Positions 51,101-56,976 of a DNA stretch of 64,000 bases are shown here, piece after piece (the first letter of the stretch is position 1; the number at the start of each line of letters is the position of its first letter). The DNA is from Akkermansia muciniphila (lineage in GTDB: Bacteria > Verrucomicrobiota > Verrucomicrobiia > Limisphaerales > UBA9464): the NCBI GenBank assembly GCA_945861565.1, contig CAMAUY010000004.1:1-64000 (forward strand), in the 5' to 3' direction. The position numbers and the translations under genes were made by a program. Under the pieces are notes generated by a model. It did no database searches. It had not been told where the DNA came from and saw only the letters and a program-made list of their open reading frames with translations.

Positions 51101-54059
51101 CGCCGGGAGGCAATCCGAGCCGTTCCAGTTCACCTGGATTCACGCTGAACGAAACATTGACAGCGCCACCCACTGGGCTCCCCCGACCCCTCACGCTCAT
51201 CGCGCGTCCAAGCATTTTACCCTCCGCGGGCGCTATGCCACCGGTAATGATTGCCAGTTCGTTGCTGTCGACCATTTCGAGCTTAATGCGGGAGCGCCCC
51301 TCGATGGCCCCGGCCTCGATGTTGAGGCTCCCGTCGCCGATAGCGCTTCGCAATTCTATCCGTCCGCCACCTTCAAAAAGTCCGACGCTCCCATCCCGAA
51401 AAATCTGACGACTGGCCGAGAGGGTATTTCGCGTGCCGTTCCGATTGACCAAGACTACTTTCACCACGTCATCAATGTCCGCCGGAATGCTGTTTGAAAA
51501 GCTTCCGTCGGGCTTCGATAAGATCGTCGCCGTTTCACCGCGGGTTTCGTTGACAAGAATAACAGGTGCGTCTGGCTCCGCTGTTCCGGCCGATCCGGAC
51601 ACGAGTGCGACACCGTTCGTTGGCTCAAATAAAACGAACTGACCCCCGATTCGATCAAGCGTGTCGGTTTCAGTCGTAAAGCCAAAGCGACTTTGGCCTT
51701 CCAGTTTACGACCATTGACTGCCGTCACGTTGGTCGAGACAACCAGAGTGTGGAGGACCGCTGGCGCGAGCGGGTCGGCGGGCAGAAGGGTCGCCAGGGT
51801 ATTGGCGAGATTCATCGAGAGACTTGCTTCGACGGGCCGACCGTCACCGGCAAGTAATTGGAGCCCCCCAGCGAGTAAGGTCGCTGGATTCACCGGGCGG
51901 CTAAATCCAACCTGAATCGAGGCCACTCGGGATACATTCGCCGTGCGGTCCGCCGGCTTGATCGATGTCACCCGCGGGCCGTCTGCGGCAGTGGCCAATT
52001 CCACGGCGACCGGCGTTAACGCGGGTGGAATCACCAGCCCCACCGCATCGCTGTCGCCTTTCGACGGATCCGATATCGCGAGGCTGTTTGTCCCGGCAGG
52101 AGCGAGGGTTCGAAATTCGCCTTTGGAATCGGTCACCGACAGCCACGGACCGGCTCGGACCAGAAGCCCACTGGTGGGTGTTCCGGAGCTATTCCTGGCA
52201 ATGCCGTGGACCAAAGCCTGTGGACCCGACACCTCGGCGAGAAGGAACAAGCCACCGCCATCGATTCCGGCCAAACGTTCGCCGGTGCCAGGTTCGGTCG
52301 TTCGTACGTTTCCGGATGAATCACTCGCGAATCGGCCTACCGGTTGAAACCCATAGGCCTGCCGTCCAAAAACCGCTCTCCCTAGGACCCACGTCTTGTC
52401 GGGCGCTTGCGATGGCAGCAACACTTCCAAGGATCGGCCGGCGACGAGCCCGGCGACACTAAGCTCGAACGCGGACAGAATGGAGCTCGAGTTTGAGAAC
52501 ACTCCCGCCAAGTCGGCGACTGGAAAACTGTTCAGTTCAACCCACTGATCCTCGGCCATGGCCCCCTCGGGACTCCTTAATCGGATTCCTGAAGCAGCGA
52601 CTTCACCTCGCCCGGGTCCAAGACGACTGCCGGTTAGGGTGCCTGAACGCACCACGTCGACGTGCACTTGCGCCTCCCCAAGTTCATCCCGATCGAGAAG
52701 CTGGGTGGGACGCAAGGGAAACACGGCGGTTAATACCCCATTGCTGCCCCCCTGGGAGTATCCAGTCACGTGCGCACAGTATCGCGGCAAAACCCGACGC
52801 GATCCGTCGCGCAGAAGGTAGGTTTCACGAATGTCGCAGAGCACGGAGAGCCCGCTCGCAATCATGCCGTTTGTCGACCGAAATTCGACCGTGGCCTCGC
52901 CCAGAACTTCGCTCACGATGCGACTCGGCAAGCGGCTCGCCGGATTTACCCGGGCGCTCAATACGACAATCACCGGATCCGCGACGATCGCCTGGCCTGG
53001 AAGCGCGTTGCCCAGCGTCAAGTCCGGCGTGAAACCAGGATCCGCAATCGCTACAGCGATGATCCGAATAGCATCGCTCGGTAGTGTAACCTCTCCTGCC
53101 GAGTTGGCGTCGGCCAAACCAATTAATTTCCATTCCCAGGAGCCTTCATCCCAGCCGACCACGGCGACCCGTTCGGCGGAGCGCGCGAGTCCAACGAGTG
53201 AAACCGATTTTTCGCCGGCCTTGACGATCCGCACGGAGCGCGGACTCCAACCTCGCGGTAACAGGCCGGGCATCGTCTGCCCCGTCAGTGCGGCGCCGTC
53301 ACCAGCGATTACCGGCATTCGAACGGTAACCATTTCAGTCACCGCTTCTCCCCCGCTGGGTGCGGCCCGAAATACCGACAATTGATTCGTATTTGTTGAT
53401 CGAAAAACCCATCCGCGAACGTTGCCCCCGTTCGGCAGGGTTATCCACCCACCACGGCCCACCGGACGGGTTCGCGGCGCGGCCGGTCCGATTTCGACAA
53501 TCTCGACACCGCTCTCCGGTAGACCAAACCCGTCGAGCACACGGGTGAACACGAGGTTTGTCGCTCCGGCCGGAGGGGACTTCCCCAGTTCGGTGAACAC
53601 CGCCGCGCGCCAATTGGGTTTCCCCGTTCCGATGCCGAACGAAACGGATCCCAGCGTCGCCGTCCCACCCGGCGCCAATCCCGCAGCGGGCCGGCGTCCG
53701 CTGACGTCCAATACGCCAACATCCCCGGACTCTACAGCTCCGAGAATCGAACCGACGCCGGCCGAACGATCTGAGAAACCGATCCAAATCTTTTCCGGTA
53801 GCTGCGCCGGCGAAGCATTAGAGATCACCACGTCGACGACCCAGCCGGGCACCTGCAGATTTGGCCGCAGCGCCTTAAAGAACACCGGAAAATCGGCGCC
53901 ACGGTTTGTTAGCGAAGTCGCGGCACCGTTAAGCTCAAGCTCCAGGCGTGCAGGCGGTTCGGCCAACAGTCGGCTGCAATTCCCAGGGAAGACACCCAGC
54001 AGGAGGAACACTCGCGCCAAAAAGATTGCCCCCACCGCAGACCCGCGGGTGTCCTTCAT
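42102..54059 (-). CDS. Giant RHS-repeat protein (about 3985 aa)
   Basis: The ATG at 54059 is chosen over the upstream frame because AGGAGG (54069-54074) lies 9 bases ahead and the start overlaps the preceding stop (TGATG). A signal segment, IFLARVFLLLGVFPGNC, follows. Domains: Big_5-like near residues 697 and 1328; an LVIVD-like region (FAYVLDREKG...LRVFDITDP) at about 1450-1760; the RHS entry block (FSRSAGAQDLFEGPFGRGWDFNYNQRL) near 2130; YD repeats to about 3390; and the RHS-associated core (TDLLGSVMGLVDTNGAIVERYFYDAWG near 3490 and FLFHGQYFDYDAGLIYMRARFYDP near 3675), ending in two DPxG motifs. About 148 residues are inserted inside the core. The last 255 residues are Ala/Pro/Lys/Glu-rich with no toxin fold that I recognise. 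Exported; likely a surface shell protein. Confidence 0.92.
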   Translation of the reverse strand: MKDTRGSAVGAIFLARVFLLLGVFPGNCSRLLAEPPARLELELNGAATSLTNRGADFPVFFKALRPNLQVPGWVVDVVISNASPAQLPEKIWIGFSDRSAGVGSILGAVESGDVGVLDVSGRRPAAGLAPGGTATLGSVSFGIGTGKPNWRAAVFTELGKSPPAGATNLVFTRVLDGFGLPESGVEIVEIGPAAPRTRPVGRGGWITLPNGGNVRGWVFRSTNTNQLSVFRAAPSGGEAVTEMVTVRMPVIAGDGAALTGQTMPGLLPRGWSPRSVRIVKAGEKSVSLVGLARSAERVAVVGWDEGSWEWKLIGLADANSAGEVTLPSDAIRIIAVAIADPGFTPDLTLGNALPGQAIVADPVIVVLSARVNPASRLPSRIVSEVLGEATVEFRSTNGMIASGLSVLCDIRETYLLRDGSRRVLPRYCAHVTGYSQGGSNGVLTAVFPLRPTQLLDRDELGEAQVHVDVVRSGTLTGSRLGPGRGEVAASGIRLRSPEGAMAEDQWVELNSFPVADLAGVFSNSSSILSAFELSVAGLVAGRSLEVLLPSQAPDKTWVLGRAVFGRQAYGFQPVGRFASDSSGNVRTTEPGTGERLAGIDGGGLFLLAEVSGPQALVHGIARNSSGTPTSGLLVRAGPWLSVTDSKGEFRTLAPAGTNSLAISDPSKGDSDAVGLVIPPALTPVAVELATAADGPRVTSIKPADRTANVSRVASIQVGFSRPVNPATLLAGGLQLLAGDGRPVEASLSMNLANTLATLLPADPLAPAVLHTLVVSTNVTAVNGRKLEGQSRFGFTTETDTLDRIGGQFVLFEPTNGVALVSGSAGTAEPDAPVILVNETRGETATILSKPDGSFSNSIPADIDDVVKVVLVNRNGTRNTLSASRQIFRDGSVGLFEGGGRIELRSAIGDGSLNIEAGAIEGRSRIKLEMVDSNELAIITGGIAPAEGKMLGRAMSVRGRGSPVGGAVNVSFSVNPGELERLGLPPGANPTNATYAMLAITKVQGQIAYLVLNRLEYEDGQLVTHSPPFPGSEFLMEPKNEGLLAAREGVAIVSKSIGAFFVPFDFLLVPLVMAFQSQPIVVTGAAVELSSVTNQLIATPLPGTIVTLSANSGGAITSGRRGSLDPGQLYTVAQKRGVYALIQPRPFVTGFDAEPRFDFVLTATHPRLFGQTVYKAANPPTVGFSITDLIFRARAKSSFANEAPGVQVSHAPAYPPVGTNVEVTVTMTHATGAPNLDNPVIENVVPFPPETAAFPSDVLLGSSVIEEVSAQIRRVHFTVTCRRNADVTLKLKAHVPNVAPTVLFYVIPFGQTPALSSNPVPVDKNDKAGPRVVQSEPSPATTGVDPGSPIRLVFSEPVDRNTVTESSVSINPVAGKPVFKLSADQRELLVSYPGMVFGQDYVLNFGPNVTDLPPASNAFDQISTNQTSDAYVLNFRTAPKIIAPFPGVTSGGGVVVRGSFAYVLDREKGSGDGHLRVFDITDPPSPLPVAAHVLAGTPRDLVLIPAYSFRRHPGGPAETRDLLAVSFGDVGASFDGKNFLGGGQYIRIFDISDPTSPKNLVTRQVTLAFTTVVARLRWSPPMLAYFENGADLQAFGLINLQTMILGQYMTDEEFAAGTGSAGVDNNGDGDFVDDNEQLPSPDPRSPDFAGKVFSFALVDTTQRVRDFNYSFANGYFGAVLGDGKVKDIIGQPTTTVAPACYRTFNSGNLTLPRDRASFPYTNAEPKRLFNVFGVVLSISNAPPRNADLAFISVNGASGSLIDVVDITDPTAPHRITSISLATTDGLLQSVQKRADGMLLVATTENLLLVDPNRLGDAVAPEGIHPALATRFETLGTGAFTFGSEDYGILAASLGGKSRLQQTPPLIEFVAFPQVTPFNPETLVGQDARLRDLMIDRVKLHTLGPARFAGIPGVVDSSLTPPSPTVHYYVLVRAPGGDVVKNEKIDILLESLNDHGNPIRNKGAGFPPVRAAALATLTGLDQDVRGTCDAPVRPLTAFRLSNDKRSLFYNWYLSKPFALSYESITKAELSTLQNTLDREILWSGRFTRATLDTTVIGLNAIGPFAAAVDDSRLVVNPGPFAWAESLPADYIMGPNPSPATGPSIVPGTFGMVSGHNGELRVDTTDIALPSRRMPIAFSRSAGAQDLFEGPFGRGWDFNYNQRLIELKGTLFDTNSGMPLILRGGPGDEIAKKSDLVFHPGDGRALLYRFAGTETNPPPEIAQDPLVAAGELNWISTARSYYLPPTGIFDFFVRFSDGRFARLTSDGTQYWYGAAGRLDRIYHRYAANVHELSYNAKGELVRITDQSVTKPRYLELGYWRPAGEVIDTTLDNITLAGDGFKIGKICRIKDYTGRDILFDYTPCGELASREGINVSQAFTDGATRRARTEYIAPSSPNPNEQANGIRGVVAGSSSGARLFAAQAFAADPKVPVVSSGDGATGPVGLTLQQPNTAQAIAGGGAKTLVRGADTASTELSFDADGLPSEIKYSGYSSLPATVKYTYTNGLLAKITQPEGNSITYRYDFANRVLRSRGNLVGMQRDNGPRSGQPSIEATFQYEPKYNLPSGQHQDFNGSQMTYFIDAGGRDIGRIEYSPGSGISAVIGSQEFVHDTFGQIKKQKTLEGFETDYEYDRNSGFKISETRRDAGPTQFTYDSHASKDGDLGLVTGIIQPTGDATELTFNEREELILVTRGPLQRQENSYDLNGHLVRRNTRLDSTGKAKIETMHYLQNGFRDKVSMLDVETDGGRRDLTYEFVPDVAFRVKEIRHPISTASGTQVITKFEEFDHLGRHHKITEGEYTEKYGYDLNGNLLSVDRGSTTDFYEYDGYDRLRTIRKEATSGIETVDFTYYPSDHLASRKVADTSQKTVLEAAYKIDVTGRITEETLTSDSGTSTSKTVYNGLNTTVIDPVNEVTITSYDRAGRVRMITDSVQTQEYFYDLTGNLLNISSTEGSATFNTFFDNYNNLDQVGLLRDDVGVLMRPLYRLDDTMLSMTDARNGTTTFEPTKLGEVGARILPNGVEFHYTYDEHRRLSKVTDKANLGQGFEFDETLRSMRRTFRSGPPELVTAFDKRHRQPTVRTIPGGDETLAYDAQGRLTDRTTRFGSSTRTESFTVDPFNRAVISTYPGGSTTRKFDVLGPMRAATFVEHGHTYTVQTTIRKDGRRETLTYPSPGSVTVEEQRDLAGRLNKLSISGGDTLVSDRTFAAANLVGSQRIGGVIDCNSEYDGRRRLTRTRYTAVGTGKLLAEVLYAYDPTDNVVGRQSIHRGGRTDFFTFDRGHRLTRSDYGARPAISPSGARAGYSGFSVPAGVGGSWAPGFFGRTYGYDDTTGLDVFTGVTTVDPNSLAPANFAQTYGAPDGFLQIGLIDGVSRPSDAMGNPTDVRLFTRPSQGVDLLPLNSSLAYDGLKQLTGISRSDGVAIDYEYQPGGLRFHREYRSPGIGGTNVTGYVHDGGLLLAEYDEGGTTAVLKARYYYADSDVPIAADIRDTGGNLRRFYYMTDLLGSVMGLVDTNGAIVERYFYDAWGQPEIQTPDTRAPRIRRISTAPDGNSLLVEFTERILPELAPGSPAGLLTSYRPLTDAFQLENGGVQQAPTVVYEEALAGTAFGTALRVEPEATLAGGFSLTLRPGRIRDEWNNAVSGETKVLSFNPVPGAVLFFDDAATPTDSPLLARSAVESPFLFHGQYFDYDAGLIYMRARFYDPASGLFLQQDPNGYEDSVNLYAAFGQNPVSMRDPSGRASLLALFFDLEVRVAQRAAIRAESAIARGETTAARRIEEEAIQRAWLRDEIASSLGAAREVRLAGRPPGRAPRGETHLPQGRGGSLPGRSSPHAPVPDAKPPNKLPAKGEAGSAAGTVDEAAPSSARAASPPAAETHIAQPKAAEVAVTPTAVTIRPAMKPQAPKPPEPRPPAAPQPAAPKTVKENSILKRLEDQKQASAAIRARAAANERPRAATDEKGAFDNVSAKEAKKQSATANEQQGAREIEYKKE

Positions 54060-54754
54060 CACGTCAACCCTCCTTTTCGGCGTCGGTAGAGCCAAATCAC
54101 CCATCCGCCGGTGATCGAAAGCAAGACCACGGCCGGCTCGGGAACGAAGACCGGCTGGCGAATGTAAGCCGCAGACAATGCGTTATCGCCATTGCTGGCG
54201 AGAAATGCGGCCAAGTCGCCGCTGCCGGACCAACCGCTCGGAATTTGAAAGCTCAACTCAACAGCCTCGCGGTGCCCTCCCAAGGCGGGCAATCGCGAGT
54301 CCGGAATGCTAGGCACCGCCGCAATCGCCCCGTCCGCGAGATCCCCACCGTTGCCAAAGCGGGGATTTAACGTGAGGCCAAAGACATCGAGTGTAGCCAA
54401 CACTCTGTCATTGCCGTCGAGAAATCCTCCGAGACTCAATGTCACACTGTCATGCAACTGACCCGCCGTGGGTCCTTCCTGACTCGCAAACCCAAATTCG
54501 ACCCTGAAAATTGGAACCTCACTTCCGGCCGCCGCCGCGATCGGAATACGGACGAGTGGGAAAGGTTGAGTCTCATCGGTGAGCAGGAAGAAACCTTGAG
54601 CACGCGCCAGACCAACCCCGGCAGTCAGGATCGCAACGATCGCCCTAAATAGGTTGGCACCTTTGACAGCCCACTTCCGGTCGCCCGAATTCCCACGACT
54701 CCCCTGCCTTCCCTGCCTTCCCAATCCCGGGAGGATCAATCCTCGGCCGCACAA
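54059..54754 (-). CDS. PEP-CTERM sorted exported protein
   Basis: The frame is 231 residues long. Its C-terminus is a PEP-CTERM signal: FVPEP, a hydrophobic helix AVVLLSITGGWVIWLY and a basic tail RRRKGG, which an exosortase should recognise and cleave. The secretion signal is in LFRAIVAILTAGVGLARAQG. The start is uncertain: the frame opens with a TTG at 54754 and a later start would trim the poor N-terminal stretch. The middle (RVEFGFASQEG, DSVTLSLGGFLDGNDRVLATLDVFGLTLNP) is strand-rich, cohesin-like in feel but not assigned. It is the first gene of the operon with the RHS and 3287-residue genes, and its stop overlaps the RHS start. No exosortase gene is in the window. Confidence 0.8.
   Translation of the reverse strand: MCGRGLILPGLGRQGRQGSRGNSGDRKWAVKGANLFRAIVAILTAGVGLARAQGFFLLTDETQPFPLVRIPIAAAAGSEVPIFRVEFGFASQEGPTAGQLHDSVTLSLGGFLDGNDRVLATLDVFGLTLNPRFGNGGDLADGAIAAVPSIPDSRLPALGGHREAVELSFQIPSGWSGSGDLAAFLASNGDNALSAAYIRQPVFVPEPAVVLLSITGGWVIWLYRRRKGGLT
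54069..54074 (-). promoter_or_regulatory. Shine-Dalgarno site of the RHS gene
   Basis: A perfect AGGAGG lies 9 bases before the ATG at 54059, inside the last codons of the PEP-CTERM gene. It fixes the RHS start and shows that the two genes are translationally coupled. Confidence 0.8.
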
Positions 54755-54920
54755 TTTGCGATCCGATCGTAGCGGGACTGGATAATAGAGGTCTGAACGA
54801 ATGAGTAACGTTTACTTAGATTCGCCGGACGCGTCAACCCGTGCCCCTCGTATTTATCCAATTGAACCAACTTCGAACGGTCTTTGAAGCCATTCTCGCC
54901 GCTGTGGTAGCATCTCCGCC

Positions 54921-55137
54921 ATGAGCGCTATCGAACTCGCCATTGAAAAAGTGAAACGCTTGGATGAAGGGCACGCGCGGCGATTGCTCGCCTGACTGCA
55001 AGCGCAGGAGCCGCTCGCACCCGCGCCCGCCGCGGCGGTCGGCGCGCGTGCGCTGTTGGTTTTGCCCGCCGTTTCCGCCCCGAGACCCGTCCCACCGCCG
55101 GCTGGATGGCTGAACTGCGCAAGGGGGACGGGACTGA
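54921..55137 (+). pseudogene. Antitoxin of a PIN-domain toxin-antitoxin pair, inactivated
   Basis: ATG at 54921 reads MSAIELAIEKVKRLDEGHARRLLA and meets a TGA at 54993, where related small antitoxins have Trp. Later, in another frame, the sequence reads GFARRFRPETRPTAGWMAELRKGDG (from about 55058), which is the C-terminal part of the same antitoxin family as I know it. So there is at least one nonsense change and one frameshift. It lies directly before the PIN toxin remnant. Confidence 0.6.
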
Positions 55138-55378
55138 ATGGCGTAGGTCATCGACACCTGCCTGCCGATTGACGTGGCGGAAAACGATCCGTCGTTCGGC
55201 GTCGCTTCCGCCACGCTCATCGACTCGAAGCGGTCCGAGGGCCTGACCATCTGCCCCGTCACTTACGTGGAACTGGCTCCGGTGTTCGACGGGAACGCCA
55301 GGGCGCTGGACGAGTTTCTGCTCAAGCTCGGAGCCATCTGGCCAGAAACGTGGACGCTCACCGACACGATTGCCGCGC
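55138..55378 (+). pseudogene. VapC-like PIN-domain toxin, nonsense-mutated and truncated
   Basis: ATG GCG TAG at 55138-55146 is followed in the same frame by VIDTCLPIDVAENDPSFGVASATLIDSKRSEGLTICPVTYVELAPVFDG...DEFLLKLGAIWPETWTLTDTIAAHD. The first catalytic Asp (IDT) and the conserved Glu (VTYVELAP) of PIN nucleases are visible. The TAG at codon 3 would stop translation, and homology ends at about 55378, where a transposase fragment begins. The last acidic residues of the active site are therefore lost. Confidence 0.65.
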
Positions 55379-55520
55379 ATGATCGCCGAGGACGAAGTGC
55401 CATTGCGCCCCGGCCGAAGAGAGCCGCGGGCCGTCAAGCGGCGTCCCAAACCTTATGGACTGCTGACTTGCCACCGCACAAAGTATCGGGAAACCGACCA
55501 TCGCAGCAAGTGGCCTCGCG
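55379..55520 (+). mobile_element. C-terminal fragment of an IS transposase (IS4-like)
   Basis: The frame from 55379 reads MIAEDEVPLRPGRREPRAVKRRPKPYGLLTCHRTKYRETDHRSKW. The RPGRxEPRAVKRRPKPY...LLT pattern is what I know from the extreme C-terminus of IS4-type transposases. Only this tail is present, with no catalytic domain and no terminal repeats identified. It joins the PIN toxin remnant exactly where the toxin homology ends. Confidence 0.5.
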
Positions 55521-55656
55521 AGATCAATCCTCGAATTCTCGAGCCCTTAACCCAGTGCCATTCCGTTCTGACCCTTTTTAATTGCGGACGCGCCCTTATG
55601 GGGTGCGGTGGCAAGCGAAGCGCGACATTCGAATGGTGCACCTCACTCATCTTTGT

Positions 55657-55753
55657 AAAGGGGTCAAGCCCGGAATTGTGAATTGGATTCAATTTCGAAA
55701 CTGTTTGCCTCTTATTCCATCTTCTCAAGGCGCCCTTTTAATTTTGCCAACCC
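55657..55753 (+). repeat. Dispersed repeat class 2, copy F
   Basis: It starts aaaggggtcaagcccggaat and is nearly identical to copy D (26080-26178) through cgaaactgtttgcctcttat and ccatcttctcaaggcgc. The distance between D and F is nearly 30 kb. The stretch before it (55582-55650, with gcccttatggggtgcggtgg) looks like yet another intergenic repeat. Confidence 0.75.
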
Positions 55754-55769
55754 GCACTCAGGTCCTTCC

Positions 55770-56140
55770 TTATGGCCACCGTAACCGGTAGAATTGATTG
55801 ACGGAATTGCTGATCGTGACGCTCATCGGGCTGTTGCCGGCGCCGATGACGTCGGTCCAGCCAGCGGCGTTTCCAAGGTCGGGGTTGCGCTGGAGCCGGA
55901 AGCCGGGGCCAATCCAGGAGAAATTCAGCTTGGTCGTCGTTTGCGCGGCCAGCAGCACGGGATTGCCGATGGCCGTCTGGTAATGCGCCTGGATACGGCT
56001 CGCTGGCAGCGCGGTGCCGTAAATCGCAAATTCATCGAGCCTGCCGTCGAACCAATTCTCCCTTCCAATCCAGGCCCCGATGTGTGCCGCGGTCAAATTC
56101 ACCGGGATCGCAGTGCTGTAGTATTGGTGCCGGTAACGAA
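55770..56140 (-). pseudogene. LamG-domain protein, 3' fragment
   Basis: The frame to the stop at 55770 reads VNLTAAHIGAWIGRENWFDGRLDEFAIYGTALPASRIQAHYQTA, the end of a concanavalin-like LamG jelly-roll domain (GxxDEFAIYxxALxxxxIxAHY), followed by a short secreted FYRLRWP module. The ATG at 56102 is inside the domain. Upstream the frame runs into the truncated TPR gene, so the first part of the gene is missing. Confidence 0.65.
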
Positions 56141-56920
56141 GGTCGCAAGTCCGGTGACGGCCTCGCAGGGTAATACCAATACGGCGGCTCCATATACGAC
56201 AACTCGTGCTCAGTCTTCACCGCCGCCCGTAACTCCGTGACCATTTCGCCCGGTCTGTTTGCCGCGCCGGCGACCTTTCCCGCCAGCACATGAGCCCCGA
56301 CTGCCAGAATCTTCGTGCCGGGAAAGTAGGGATTGTCCATCGCCACCACGGCGGAATTGGTTTGGAGCTTTCGGAACGCGTCGAGTTCATGTTGCGCCTC
56401 GTTGACTTGTGCGCCCGCCGCAAAGGCCAGCCCTCGCGCATAGTGCGCCATCGCTCGGTCAAACGGATATTCCTCCCCCGGCAGTTTCTCGTTCAGGATT
56501 TCCTTCCAGCGCCCGAAACGCGCGTAAGCCAGTAGCGGCAGGTAACGCTGACGCGGCCCCTCAATCGCGCCGCAGCGCAAGTCCAGGGTGTAATGCGACA
56601 CCTTCTTCGCCGCCGCGATGCTGTCCCTGCTCCGTCCTTCAAGGTCCGTCGCGAACCAGAGGAAGTGAATGTTGTGCGGATAATAGCCGCCTGGATACGT
56701 GCCCGTCGGGTTGGCCTTCTTCATGTAGCCCTCGTCCACGCCCGTGGCGCGCTCGTTCACGGTCGAGGCGTCGTGATAACGCCCGACACGCACGTAAATT
56801 GGTGATGGGATGATGATGCCGGCCCAGCCCGTCAAACCGGGGCACCGCCGGCAACGATTGCGCTGCAAGCACACCCGAGGCGGCACTCACAATAAACGTG
56901 ATGATGAACAGCTTTCTCAT
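56032..56920 (-). pseudogene. TPR protein with internal out-of-frame deletion
   Basis: The natural start is the ATG at 56920: MRKLFIITFIVSAASGVLAAQSLPAVPRFDGLGRHHHPIT, a signal peptide plus the usual mature N-terminus of a secreted TPR family. At about 56806 the sequence switches frame into PSPIYVRVGRYHDASTVNERATGVDEGYMKK...YPHNIHFLWFATDLEGRS, the late TPR region of the same kind of protein, skipping about 200 residues. The second part continues to YMEPPYWYYPARPS and then loses homology near 56150, where the LamG fragment begins. It starts 56 bases after the FG-GAP gene. Not functional as drawn. Confidence 0.65.
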
Positions 56921-56976
56921 AAGAGAATCCCTTTGAATCGGGCCATTCATTTCGCACTGAGAGTCCGCATTCGCGG

